A stretch of 64,000 nucleotides of DNA, taken from positions 1-64,000 of the forward strand of contig NZ_MBSO01000001.1 of assembly GCF_001695835.1 (NCBI RefSeq). Direction: 5' to 3'. The notes under the pieces are model-generated. The model saw only the letters and a program-made list of their open reading frames with translations, made no database searches and had not been told where the DNA came from. This document shows, in pieces, positions 34,908-43,463 of the stretch (positions within the stretch are counted from its first letter, which is position 1; each line of letters opens with the position of its first letter). The DNA comes from Ensifer sp. LC11. Lineage in GTDB: Bacteria > Pseudomonadota > Alphaproteobacteria > Rhizobiales > Rhizobiaceae. The translations under genes were made by a program, and so were the position numbers.

Positions 34908-36005
34908 ATGATGCAGTCAGTTCGTGACGGTGCGCGCCTGCGCCGTTTTTTCTCCTCCACTGCGACAATCGCGATCGCGGCGCTATCGACGGTCGCAGCG
35001 CCCGCGCCGGTCCTTGCCCAGGAAGAGCTCAATGCGCTCGTCTGGTGCGACCATACCGACCCGGCGCTTCTGGAGCCGTTCGAGAAGGCCAACGACGTCA
35101 AGGTCAACGTCAAGGTCTATGAGGGCACCGGGGCAGGGCTCTCGATCCTCGATCAATCGCAGCCGGGCGACTGGGACGTGCTCGTCATCGACGGCGTCGA
35201 CGTGCACCGCGCCATCGATCTCGATCTCTTGGCCGAAATGCCTGATAGTGCGCTGCCGACCGCCGACATCTTCCCCGAAGTGCGGATGGAGGCGAACAAC
35301 ACCAAGGACGGCAAGACCTACGCCGTCACCGAAAAGTTCGGCTACAACACGATCTCCTACGACAAGACCAAGGTCGATCCGAAGGACATGCAGGACCTGT
35401 CGGTCATCTGGTCGGACAAATACAAGGGCCGCATCGCGCTCTACGACTACTACCTGCCGATGATCGGTCTCGTCGGGCTCGGGCTCGGCAAGAAGACCTC
35501 CGAGCTTTCCGAGGCGGACATGCCGGCGATCAAGGAAAAACTCGCGGCCATGCGTGCGGCCTCCAAGCAGGTGAGCGACGTCGTCTCCTCGCAGACGGCT
35601 CTGGCGACCGGCGAAGTCGACATTCTCGTCGGCGGCGGCGAGTGGATCACCGCGGTTCTCTCCGCCGACAAGCCGAGCCTCGACTGGACCATTCCCGAGC
35701 AGGGTGCCGTGCGCTGGGCGCAATCGATCGGCGTCATGAAGGATTCGACCAAGCAGGATCTGGCGCTGAAATTCGTCCAGTACATCCTGAGCCCCGAGGG
35801 CCAGGCGCGGCTTGCGACGTCCTCCTGCTACTGGGCGATGCCGGCCAATGCCAAGGCGGGCGAGCACCTGAACGATCAGCAGAAGGCGGCGCTGCGCTTC
35901 GACCAACAGGCCGAATACCTGAAGAAGACCCAGCTCTATCCGATCCCGTCGACCGAACTGGATCAGCAGTTCCAGGACGCCTGGACGGAGATGCTGCAGC
36001 AGTAA
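34908..36005 (+). CDS. Polyamine-type ABC solute-binding protein (PotD/PotF class)
   Basis: A 365-aa periplasmic protein with a long signal peptide (about residues 1-38, ending APVLAQ). The mature part begins with LNALVWCDHTD, and YAVTEKFGYNTISYDKTKV and YWAMPANAKA are typical of SBP family 8 proteins that bind putrescine, spermidine or similar amines. AAGAGGG precedes the ATG at 34908; an earlier ATG lies inside the operator region. It begins the operon of SBP, two permeases, ATPase, hydrolase and aldehyde dehydrogenase. Two stem-loops follow it. Confidence 0.9.
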   Translation: MMQSVRDGARLRRFFSSTATIAIAALSTVAAPAPVLAQEELNALVWCDHTDPALLEPFEKANDVKVNVKVYEGTGAGLSILDQSQPGDWDVLVIDGVDVHRAIDLDLLAEMPDSALPTADIFPEVRMEANNTKDGKTYAVTEKFGYNTISYDKTKVDPKDMQDLSVIWSDKYKGRIALYDYYLPMIGLVGLGLGKKTSELSEADMPAIKEKLAAMRAASKQVSDVVSSQTALATGEVDILVGGGEWITAVLSADKPSLDWTIPEQGAVRWAQSIGVMKDSTKQDLALKFVQYILSPEGQARLATSSCYWAMPANAKAGEHLNDQQKAALRFDQQAEYLKKTQLYPIPSTELDQQFQDAWTEMLQQ

Positions 36006-36012
36006 CGATAAA

Positions 36013-36072
36013 GGCGGGCGCGATCCGCATCGTGCTCGCCTGATCACCTGGCGTGCCGCCTTGGCGGCGCGC
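36013..36072 (+). other. Two tandem stem-loops after the binding-protein gene
   Basis: First hairpin GGCGGGCGCGAT/ATCGTGCTCGCC (36013-36040, two mismatches, CCGC loop). Second hairpin GCGTGCCGCC/GGCGGCGCGC (36051-36072, one G-U pair). Neither has a T-run; both lie between the binding-protein and permease genes. Confidence 0.6.
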
Positions 36073-36114
36073 GAGGGCAATCCATGCCCGCAACCCTTGA
36101 GCCCCTGGATAGCC

Positions 36115-36999
36115 ATGGCAGACGCCGGAACCTTGACATCAGCGACAGCGCTCGAAGACGCGGACCGCCGCAAGGCCTGGGGCTTCGTTGCTCCGGCGTT
36201 GCTTTGGACCGTCGCTTTCTTCGTCGTGCCCTTCGCCCTAATGGCGGCGATGAGCCTCTGGAAGCGGGAAGGGCGCGATCTCGTCCGTGTCTGGAATTTC
36301 GACAACTATGTGCGCTTCTTCTCCGAAAACGCACTGTTCCAGGGGCTGGTCAATTCGCTCGAAATCACCGTCATCGTCACGGTGATTTCGGTGCTGCTTG
36401 CCTATCCGCTCGCCTGGATCATCGCCGAGCGCGTGCCGAAGCGGCTGCAGCGGATGGCGCTGATCCTGGCCATCCTGCCGTTCTGGACGTCTTACGTCGT
36501 GCGTTCCTATTCCTGGCTGCTGGTGCTGTCGAAGAACGGCGTGATCAACCAGCTGTTCATGAACATCGGCCTGATCTCCGAGCCGCTGGAGCTGGCGAGC
36601 ACCCGCACCGCAACGGTGATCGGTTTCGTGCATTTCTTCGTCATGCTTCTGACGCTGACGATCTACTCCAACCTGATTCAGCTGTCGCCCAACTACCGCC
36701 GCGCGGCGGCCGACCTCGGCGCCAACGCCTTCCAGACCTTCTGGCACGTGGTGCTGCCGCTGACGTTGCCAGGCATCATGACAGGCGCCTTCCTCACTTT
36801 CGTTCTCTGCATCGGCGATTACGTCACGCCGCAGATCCTCGGCGGCAACAACGAACTGGTGCTGCCGCAGATCATCATGTTGCAGCTCGGACGGAGGGCG
36901 GATTTCCCGATGGCGGCGGCGCTGTCGATCGTCTTGATGCTCGCCGTCACCATCGCCTATCTGGCCTGCGCCCGCTGGCTGAAGATTGAGAGGGCCTGA
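36115..36999 (+). CDS. Polyamine-type ABC permease (PotB/PotH class)
   Basis: A 294-aa inner-membrane protein with six helices and the EAA loop RRAAADLGANAFQTFWHVVLPL. The ATG at 36115 is the best family start, although only a weak TGGA precedes it. FWTSYVVRSYSWLLVLSKNGVIN is the usual long periplasmic and helix region in PotB/PotH proteins. It pairs with the permease at 37002. Confidence 0.92.
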   Translation: MADAGTLTSATALEDADRRKAWGFVAPALLWTVAFFVVPFALMAAMSLWKREGRDLVRVWNFDNYVRFFSENALFQGLVNSLEITVIVTVISVLLAYPLAWIIAERVPKRLQRMALILAILPFWTSYVVRSYSWLLVLSKNGVINQLFMNIGLISEPLELASTRTATVIGFVHFFVMLLTLTIYSNLIQLSPNYRRAAADLGANAFQTFWHVVLPLTLPGIMTGAFLTFVLCIGDYVTPQILGGNNELVLPQIIMLQLGRRADFPMAAALSIVLMLAVTIAYLACARWLKIERA

Positions 37000-37001
37000 C
37001 G

Positions 37002-37793
37002 ATGCTGCGTCAGATTTCCGCAAACGTGCTCTCCTGGACCTATCTCGTCCTCGTCTACGCCTTCATCTTCCTGCCGGTCGCCGTGCTGGTCCTCTTCTCC
37101 TTCCAGGACGGGCGCCTGCCGGTGCCGCCGTTCAACGGCTTCTCGCTGCAATGGTACGGGGCGGTTTTCGCCGACCGCAAGCTGATGGCCGCACTCGGCA
37201 ACTCGATGGTCGTGGCGCTCGTCTCCTCGGTCATCTCCGTGCTGCTCGGTTTTCTCGCGGCCTATGCATTGGCGCGCTACAAGCTGCCGGGCTCGGCGCT
37301 GCAGAGGGGGCTGTTGATCGCGCCGATGACGGTCAGCTACCTGATCATTGCGCTTGGCCTCTTGTCGCTGATGAATGCACTGCATGTCCCGCTGTCGCTG
37401 ATGACGGTCGGCATCGGCCATGTTGTGATCAACCTGCCGCTCTGCTTTGCTATCATCTATGCCTCGATGGGCGACCATCACATCAACATTGAGCGGGCGG
37501 CGCGCGATCTCGGTGCCAACGATTTCAAGCTGATGGCGCTGGTGACGGCGCCGATGCTGATGCCGTCGATCCTTGCCGCCTTCTTCCTCTCGGTTACCTT
37601 CAGCTGGGACGAGTTCATCATCGCCTTCCTGCTGTCGCGCTTCGACGTGACGCTGCCGGTGGAGATCTGGAGCATGCTGCGCTCCGGCCTCAACCCCAAG
37701 ACGAATGCCATCGGCTCGCTGGTGTTTCTCGCCTCGGTGGCCGTGCTTCTCATCCTTGAGCTTTCCCTGTTCGGAAGGACGAAAAAACAATGA
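37002..37793 (+). CDS. Polyamine-type ABC permease (PotC/PotI class)
   Basis: A 263-aa six-helix permease with the EAA loop ERAARDLGANDFKLMALVTAPML and the FSWDEFIIAF motif common to PotC/PotI. It starts two bases after the previous stop and overlaps the ATPase gene (ATGA), so assembly of the transporter is coupled in translation. Confidence 0.92.
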   Translation: MLRQISANVLSWTYLVLVYAFIFLPVAVLVLFSFQDGRLPVPPFNGFSLQWYGAVFADRKLMAALGNSMVVALVSSVISVLLGFLAAYALARYKLPGSALQRGLLIAPMTVSYLIIALGLLSLMNALHVPLSLMTVGIGHVVINLPLCFAIIYASMGDHHINIERAARDLGANDFKLMALVTAPMLMPSILAAFFLSVTFSWDEFIIAFLLSRFDVTLPVEIWSMLRSGLNPKTNAIGSLVFLASVAVLLILELSLFGRTKKQ

Positions 37794-38890
37794 CCGCATC
37801 CGTCACGATCGAAAACGTCAGCAAGATCTTCGGTGCCTTTACGGCATTGGACAACGTCTCCCTCGATATCCGCGCTGGCGAGTTCATCGTGCTGCTCGGG
37901 CCGTCGGGCTGCGGCAAGACCACGCTGCTCTCGATCCTTGGCGGCTTCCAGTCGCCAAGCGCCGGCCGGGTGACGATTGCAGGGCAGGACATGACCTATG
38001 TGGCGCCGGCCAAGCGCCCGACGACGACGATGTTTCAGGACTACGCGCTGTTTCCGCATATGCGCCTCGTCGACAATGTCGGCTTTGGGCTCAGGATGCG
38101 CGGCCTTGCCAAGGCCGAGCGCGATGAAAAGGCACTGGGTTTCCTTGATCTGGTCGGGCTGAAGGCCTCGGCCGGCAAGCGGCCGCATGAGCTTTCCGGT
38201 GGCCAGCGCCAGCGCGTGGCGCTTGCCCGTGCGCTCGCCGTCGATCCGGATGTGTTGCTTCTCGACGAACCGCTCGGCGCGCTCGACCTGAAGCTCCGGC
38301 GCCAGATGCAGGACGAGTTGAAGGCGATCCAGAAGCGGGTCGGCACCACCTTCGTGCATGTCACCCACGACCAGGAGGAGGCGATGGCAATCGCCGACCG
38401 CATCGTGGTGATGAACCAGGGACGGATCGAGGATTTCGGCCCGCCGTCCGAGATCTACATGCGGCCGCGCTCGCTGTTTTCGGCGGGCTTCATGGGCGAG
38501 GTCAATTTCGTTTCCGGTCGGGTCGCAGCGGCGGATGCAAGTTCCGCCCGGGTGGAAACCCCGCTCGGCAGCCTGGCGCTCCCGACCGGTAACTTCACGG
38601 CGTCGGCGCCGAAGGCGGGCGACCGCATCACGCTCACCATTCGGCCGGAACATTTCCGCTCCGACGACAAAGCGGAGGGGCCGACGGTAGCGCTCGGCGA
38701 GGCGCGGGTCGTCGGCAGTGCCTTCTTCGGCACGCACTATCGCTGCCATCTCGAGCCCTGCGCCACGGATACGAGGGCGTTGGTGGCACATCTGCCGCAA
38801 TCGGCAAGCGTGCGCGAGGGCGAGATCGTGCCACTTGCGGTGCGTGCCAGCGACGTCGTAGCCTTGCCCGCGACAGGCGGACATGCGTAG
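37790..38890 (+). CDS. Polyamine-type ABC transporter ATPase (PotA/PotG class)
   Basis: A 366-aa ATPase: Walker A GPSGCGKTT, Q-loop FQDYALFPHM, signature LSGGQRQR, Walker B LLLDEPLGALD, H-loop VTHDQEEAM, then a C-terminal TOBE domain (about residues 275-360). It overlaps the permease upstream and the metallo-beta-lactamase-fold gene downstream. The DEPLGALDLKLR sequence is characteristic of the PotA/PotG group. Confidence 0.93.
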   Translation: MTASVTIENVSKIFGAFTALDNVSLDIRAGEFIVLLGPSGCGKTTLLSILGGFQSPSAGRVTIAGQDMTYVAPAKRPTTTMFQDYALFPHMRLVDNVGFGLRMRGLAKAERDEKALGFLDLVGLKASAGKRPHELSGGQRQRVALARALAVDPDVLLLDEPLGALDLKLRRQMQDELKAIQKRVGTTFVHVTHDQEEAMAIADRIVVMNQGRIEDFGPPSEIYMRPRSLFSAGFMGEVNFVSGRVAAADASSARVETPLGSLALPTGNFTASAPKAGDRITLTIRPEHFRSDDKAEGPTVALGEARVVGSAFFGTHYRCHLEPCATDTRALVAHLPQSASVREGEIVPLAVRASDVVALPATGGHA

Positions 38891-39629
38891 CATCATGCAG
38901 AGAATTGCTCCCAAGGACTGGTATCGGGTGAGGCGGCTCGACGACGACGTCACCGCCATCGACGAGCCCTATATCCAGGAGTTCTATCGCTGCAATATCT
39001 GGCATGTGCGCGGCCGCGACCGCGACATGCTGGTCGATAGCGGCATGGGCGTGGTGTCGCTCCGGCAATGGGTGCCGCTTGTTACCGAGCGTGCTTTGGA
39101 TGCTGTCGCCAGCCACACCCATTTCGACCATATCGGCTGCCATCACGAGTTCGAGTGCCGCTGCGTGCATTCGGCCGAAGCGGAGCTGCTGGCGCATCCG
39201 ACGCGCAAGAACACGCTCGCCGACCCTTACGTCGCTGACGAGATCTTCGACGCGTTGCCGCCCGAGCCCTATGCGTCCACCACCTATGCGGTGAAGGCGG
39301 CGCCGGCGACGCGGCTGCTCGAAGACGGCGACCACATCGATCTCGGCGACCGGGTTTTCGAGGTGATCCACACGCCGGGCCATTCGCCCGGCGGCATCGC
39401 GCTCTTTGAAACGAAAACCGGCATCATGTTCTCCGGCGACATCCTCTATGACGGGCCGCTGATCGAAGACACCTATCATTCCAATGCCGACGACTACCTG
39501 GCGTCGATGGAACGGCTGCTGACGATACCCGTGCGTATCGTTCACGGCGGACATTTTCCGAGCTTTTCGGGTGAGCGTTACCGCACGCTGATCCGCAATT
39601 GGCTCGCGGAAAAACAAGAGACAAACTGA
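38883..39629 (+). CDS. Metallo-beta-lactamase-fold hydrolase
   Basis: A 248-aa MBL-superfamily protein. The dinuclear site is SHTHFDHIG (HxHxDH), with HTPGHSPGG, FSGDILYDG and a late VHGGHFPSF histidine. The ATG at 38883 overlaps the ATPase gene; a second ATG at 38895 is possible. The fold hydrolyses thioesters, lactones or other esters. Its place between a polyamine importer and an aldehyde dehydrogenase suggests it acts on an intermediate of the imported compound, for example a lactone, lactam or thioester; this is inference. Confidence 0.88.
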   Translation: MRSIMQRIAPKDWYRVRRLDDDVTAIDEPYIQEFYRCNIWHVRGRDRDMLVDSGMGVVSLRQWVPLVTERALDAVASHTHFDHIGCHHEFECRCVHSAEAELLAHPTRKNTLADPYVADEIFDALPPEPYASTTYAVKAAPATRLLEDGDHIDLGDRVFEVIHTPGHSPGGIALFETKTGIMFSGDILYDGPLIEDTYHSNADDYLASMERLLTIPVRIVHGGHFPSFSGERYRTLIRNWLAEKQETN

Positions 39630-39645
39630 CGGGAAGGAGGAGCGA

Positions 39646-41079
39646 ATGCTCGACAAACGCAAGTTCTACATCAACGGCGCCTGGGTGGATCCCATCGTCG
39701 CCAACGACCTCGAAGTGCTGAACCCGGCGACCGAAAAGCCGGTTGCCGTCATCTCGATGGGCACGGCCGAGGATATCGATCGGGCCGTGGCCGCCGCCAA
39801 GAAGGCCTTCGTCACCTATAGCCAGACCAGCGTCGAAGAACGCCTGGCACTGCTGGAAAAGCTGCTCGCCGTCTACAAGCGCCGCTACGAGGAGATGGTC
39901 GACACCATCACCATGGAACTCGGCGCGCCGAAGACCATGACCCGCGAGCAGCAGGCCGATGTTGGCGTCGGCCATCTCCAGGGCTTCATCGACGCGCTGA
40001 AGCGGCTGAAGAGCCGCGACAGGCTGCCGAACGGCGACTTGATCCTGCGCGAGCCGATCGGCGTCTGCGGCCTGATCACGCCCTGGAACTGGCCGATCAA
40101 CCAGATCGCGCTGAAGGTAGTGCCGGCGCTCGCGACCGGTTCGACCTGCGTGCTGAAACCGAGCGAGTTCACGCCGCTCAACGCCATGCTCTATGCCGAG
40201 ATGATCCATGAGGCGGGCTTCCCGGCTGGTGTCTTCAACCTCGTCAACGGCGACGGCATCAATGCGGGTGCCGCCCTTTCCAAGCACCACGACATCGACA
40301 TGATGTCGTTCACCGGTTCGACGCGTGCCGGCATCGCCGTCAGCAAGGATGCGGCCGAGACCGTCAAGCGCGTGACGCTGGAGCTCGGCGGCAAATCGCC
40401 GAACATCGTCTTTGCCGATGCCGATCTCGAAGATCGCGTCACTGGCAGCGTGCTCGAATGCTTCAACAATTCCGGCCAGTCCTGCGACGCGCCGACCCGC
40501 ATGCTGGTGGAGCGCAGCGTCTATGACCAGGTGGTCGAGATCGCCAAGCGTGTTGGCCGCGAGGCGAAGGTCGGTGACCCGACCCAGGAAGGCGGCCACA
40601 TCGGCCCGCTCGTCAGCCACGTCCAGTTCGGCCGGGTGCAGGCGCTGATTGAGGCGGGCATTGCCGAAGGCGCACGTCTTCTCGTCGGCGGTGCCGGCAA
40701 GCCCGAGGGTTTCGAGACCGGCTACTTCGTCAAGCCGACGATCTTTGCCGACGTCAACAACGACATGCGCATCGCCCGCGAGGAGGTCTTCGGTCCGGTG
40801 CTTGCGATCATTCCCTTCGACACCGAAGAGGAAGCGATCGCGGTTGCCAACGACACCAACTACGGCCTTGCCGCCTATGTCCAGACCGGCGACCCGAAGC
40901 GCGCCGAGCGCGTCGCGTCGCGTCTTCGCGCCGGCATGGTGCACATCAACGGCGGACCACACCGCTATGGCAGCCCGTTCGGCGGCTACAAGCAGTCGGG
41001 CAATGGCCGCGAGGGCGGCATCTTCGGCCTGGAAGACTTCCTCGAAGTGAAGACCGTGCACGTTCCGGACGCTGCCTGA
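39646..41079 (+). CDS. NAD(P)-dependent aldehyde dehydrogenase
   Basis: A 477-aa ALDH. PWNWPINQIA and FTGSTRAG mark the cofactor site, VTLELGGKSPNIV carries the catalytic Glu, and NNSGQSCDAPTR carries the catalytic Cys. GGAAGGAGG lies before the ATG. It is the last gene of the TetR-controlled importer operon, with a terminator after it. In this setting it probably oxidises an amino aldehyde made from the imported amine; the amine itself cannot be named. The PuuB-like enzyme at 30797 would make a suitable aldehyde. Confidence 0.9.
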   Translation: MLDKRKFYINGAWVDPIVANDLEVLNPATEKPVAVISMGTAEDIDRAVAAAKKAFVTYSQTSVEERLALLEKLLAVYKRRYEEMVDTITMELGAPKTMTREQQADVGVGHLQGFIDALKRLKSRDRLPNGDLILREPIGVCGLITPWNWPINQIALKVVPALATGSTCVLKPSEFTPLNAMLYAEMIHEAGFPAGVFNLVNGDGINAGAALSKHHDIDMMSFTGSTRAGIAVSKDAAETVKRVTLELGGKSPNIVFADADLEDRVTGSVLECFNNSGQSCDAPTRMLVERSVYDQVVEIAKRVGREAKVGDPTQEGGHIGPLVSHVQFGRVQALIEAGIAEGARLLVGGAGKPEGFETGYFVKPTIFADVNNDMRIAREEVFGPVLAIIPFDTEEEAIAVANDTNYGLAAYVQTGDPKRAERVASRLRAGMVHINGGPHRYGSPFGGYKQSGNGREGGIFGLEDFLEVKTVHVPDAA

Positions 41080-41104
41080 TCAGCGGAGCGCAGTCCTGAA
41101 CATT

Positions 41105-41143
41105 GAAACGGCTGTCGCACCCGGCGACGGCCGTTTTTCTTTC
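41105..41143 (+). terminator. Rho-independent terminator after the aldehyde dehydrogenase
   Basis: AAACGGCTGTCGC pairs with GCGACGGCCGTTT (one G-U/mismatch), followed by a T-rich tract (TTTTTCTTTCT). It ends the importer operon and shows that the start of the DMT gene must lie further downstream. Confidence 0.88.
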
Positions 41144-41243
41144 TGCTTCCGGAGTACAAGGGACTGTCACCGGTCGCGCGCATCTGATAGCTGCGAAGCA
41201 CTCGGGCCTCCCGCCTCAGACCAATGCTCCCCGGACACCTCCC

Positions 41244-42131
41244 GTGACCCACGCATCTCATTCCCAAGCCCATCATCGCGTTGCCATGGCTGCGCTTCTC
41301 ATCGGTGGCGCTGCGATTGGCGGTTCGCCGATTTTCGTGCGGCTGTCGGAGGTGGGGCCGATGGCGACCGCCTTCTGGCGCGTGGCGCTGGCGCTGATCC
41401 CGCTGCTCGCCTGGTCGTGGTTTCGCGGCGAGGGTGCCAACGACCGGCGGCCGCAAAAGCTCTCGGAATATGCGCTCCTTGTCCTGCCCGGTGTGTTCCT
41501 GGCGATTGATCTCGCCGCCTGGCACTATGCGCTGACCAAGACGTCGGTCGCAAATGCCACGCTGCTTGCCAACCTCGCGCCTGTCTTTGTGACGCTCGCG
41601 GGCTGGCTTTTGTTCCGGGCACGGATCAGCGCCATCTTCGTCATCGGTCTCGTGACGGCAGTGACCGGTGTGGTGACACTCAAGGGCGGCCCGATGGCGC
41701 TCGGAGAGGGCAATCTCGTCGGCGATGGCATCGCCGTCGTCGCCGCGATGTTCTATGCCGGCTATATCCTGGCAATCGGTCGGCTGCGCACCCTCTTCAG
41801 CACCGTGCGCATCATGATCTGGAGCACCGCTTCGGCGGCGATCTGCATGCTGCCGATGGTGGCGCTCTTCGAGCAGACCCTGCTGCCGGCGACCGCCTTC
41901 GGCTGGGCGATGCTGTTCGGGCTTGCCTTCGTCAGCCATGCCGGCGGGCAGGTGGCGATCACCTATGCGCTCGCCTATCTGCCGCCCGCGTTTTCCTCGC
42001 TGACCCTGCTGCTGCAGCCGGTGGTCGCGGCGATCCTCGCCTGGATCCTGTTGGCCGAGCCTGTTGGCCTGATGCAGGCGATCGGCGGGGCGATCGTTCT
42101 TGTCGGCATCCTGATCGCGCGGCGCGGATAA
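41244..42131 (+). CDS. DMT-superfamily transporter (EamA family)
   Basis: A 295-aa protein with ten predicted membrane helices in two EamA repeats, starting GGSPIFVRLSEVGPMATAFWRV and ending AILAWILLAEPVGLMQAIGGAIVLVG. Such proteins export amino acids or small metabolites. The frame is open from 41103, but that ATG lies inside the preceding terminator, so I use the GTG at 41244 (VTHASHS). Its ribosome site is poor and the start remains uncertain. The gene is isolated and converges on the aminotransferase gene. Confidence 0.85.
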   Translation: MTHASHSQAHHRVAMAALLIGGAAIGGSPIFVRLSEVGPMATAFWRVALALIPLLAWSWFRGEGANDRRPQKLSEYALLVLPGVFLAIDLAAWHYALTKTSVANATLLANLAPVFVTLAGWLLFRARISAIFVIGLVTAVTGVVTLKGGPMALGEGNLVGDGIAVVAAMFYAGYILAIGRLRTLFSTVRIMIWSTASAAICMLPMVALFEQTLLPATAFGWAMLFGLAFVSHAGGQVAITYALAYLPPAFSSLTLLLQPVVAAILAWILLAEPVGLMQAIGGAIVLVGILIARRG

Positions 42132-42150
42132 CGCCGCGCGCTTTCCTCAG

Positions 42151-42196
42151 AGCAATTCCAGGAAAAGTGTGAAGCGGTTTTCCGTCCGGAATTGCG
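42151..42196. repeat. Short palindromic repeat, AGCAATTCC variant
   Basis: Arms AGCAATTCC and GGAATTGCG around the core GGAAAAGTGTGAAGCGGTTTTCCG, the reverse complement of the core shared by the AGCGGGATG-armed copies. It is a common Rhizobiales intergenic palindrome as I recall it. It lies between the convergent DMT and aminotransferase genes and may act as a terminator. Confidence 0.8.
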
Positions 42197-42209
42197 TCAT
42201 TTCAAAGTC

Positions 42210-43388
42210 TTAAAGACCCGGCGGCGTAAAATTCGCCAGCCGCTCTTCGAGCTTGCGGATCGTCTCGGCATCCGCATTGGCGAAGGCAAAGCGCAGGTAG
42301 TTCTCCTGGCCCTCGCCGAAATAGTCGCCCGGCAGGCAGACGACGCCGGCGAGCTTTGCCAGTTTCTCGGCGATGAACTGCGAGTCGATATCGGGGAAGG
42401 GGTGGCGGACATAGGCGAAATAGGCGCCGACCGCTTGCAGCTTCCACTTCGGCAGCCGGCTCATCACGTCGCGCAGCGCATCGGCGCGCGCGGCGATTTC
42501 GGCGCGGTTGGCCTGACGCCAGTCGGCAAGCGCCGGAATGGCCCTGGCGACGGCGGCTTGAGCGGAACGCGGCGCGCAGATCTGCAGGTTGTCCATGATC
42601 TTGGTCACCTGCTTGATGACAGCAGGGCCGGCGGTGATGGCGCCGAGGCGGTGGCCGGGAATGCAGAAGGATTTTGAGAAGCTGTAGAGGCCGATGAAGC
42701 TCTCCTGCCAGCCTTCGGTTGCCAGAAGGCCGTGCGGGGCGACGGAAGCGTCGGGCAGGAAGTCGCGATAGGTCTCGTCGAGGATCAGCCAGGCGCCGTT
42801 GGCGCGGCAGGCTTCGTGGATGCGGGAAAGCAGCTCCGGCGGATAGACGGCACCGGTCGGGTTGTTGGGCGAAACGAGCGCCAGCGCCCGGATGCCGGGG
42901 CGAAGGGCGGCCGCAATCGCGTCGACCTCTGGCAGGAAGCCGGCGCCGGCATCGCAGGGCACCAGCTCGACATTGATGCCAAGCATCGACAGCGTCGTTT
43001 CCTGGTTGAAGTAATAGGGGTTGGTCATCAGGATCGTATCGCCGGCACCGGCAATCGCCATCGCCGTGCAGATGAAGGCCTGGTTGCAGCCCGAAGTGAT
43101 GTGGATGTTGTCGGCCGTGACCGTCGCGCGATAGAGTTCGGCGACGTGAGCCGCATAGGCGTCGCGCAGCACCGCTTCACCCTCGATTGCGCCATAGCCG
43201 GTATAGGCGGTGGAGGCGGCGGCCTCGCCGAGCCAGGCGAGCATATCCGGATGCGCGGGATAGCCGGGCACGGCCTGCGACAGGTCGATCAGCGGGCCAG
43301 GGGAGCCGTCGTAGGACTTTGCCCACGCCAGCACCGAAGGGACGGGCGGCGGCGAGAGCTTTTCGACGAGCGGGTTGAAATGCGGCAT
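42210..43388 (-). CDS. Class I/II PLP-dependent aminotransferase
   Basis: A 392-aa fold-type I aminotransferase: YGAIEGEAVLRDAYA, SGCNQAF, SPNNPTGAVYP, ILDETYRDF and SFSKSFCIPGHRLG, where the Lys binds PLP. The ATG at 43388 has AGGAA upstream. The frame runs on to 43457, but those 23 residues are encoded by a palindromic repeat and are not part of the protein. It lies downstream of the LysR gene in the same direction. The substrate is unknown; an arginine- or diamine-related amino donor would fit the neighbourhood. Confidence 0.9.
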   Translation of the reverse strand: MPHFNPLVEKLSPPPVPSVLAWAKSYDGSPGPLIDLSQAVPGYPAHPDMLAWLGEAAASTAYTGYGAIEGEAVLRDAYAAHVAELYRATVTADNIHITSGCNQAFICTAMAIAGAGDTILMTNPYYFNQETTLSMLGINVELVPCDAGAGFLPEVDAIAAALRPGIRALALVSPNNPTGAVYPPELLSRIHEACRANGAWLILDETYRDFLPDASVAPHGLLATEGWQESFIGLYSFSKSFCIPGHRLGAITAGPAVIKQVTKIMDNLQICAPRSAQAAVARAIPALADWRQANRAEIAARADALRDVMSRLPKWKLQAVGAYFAYVRHPFPDIDSQFIAEKLAKLAGVVCLPGDYFGEGQENYLRFAFANADAETIRKLEERLANFTPPGL

Positions 43389-43417
43389 GGCGGGTGTTCC
43401 TGCGTTAGATAGTTTCA

Positions 43418-43463
43418 AGCGGGATGCGGGCGGAAAACCGTATACACTTTTCCTCATCCCGCT
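43418..43463. repeat. Short rhizobial palindromic repeat, copy 4
   Basis: AGCGGGATG/CATCCCGCT arms with core GCGGGCGGAAAACCGTATACACTTTTCCT, nearly identical to copy 1 at 18578. It lies between the LysR stop and the aminotransferase start and creates a false in-frame N-terminal extension of the latter. Confidence 0.82.

Noticed and set aside
43389-43457. N-terminal extension of the aminotransferase
   Set aside because: These codons are encoded mainly by palindromic repeat copy 4; the ATG at 43388 has a ribosome site and starts the family alignment.
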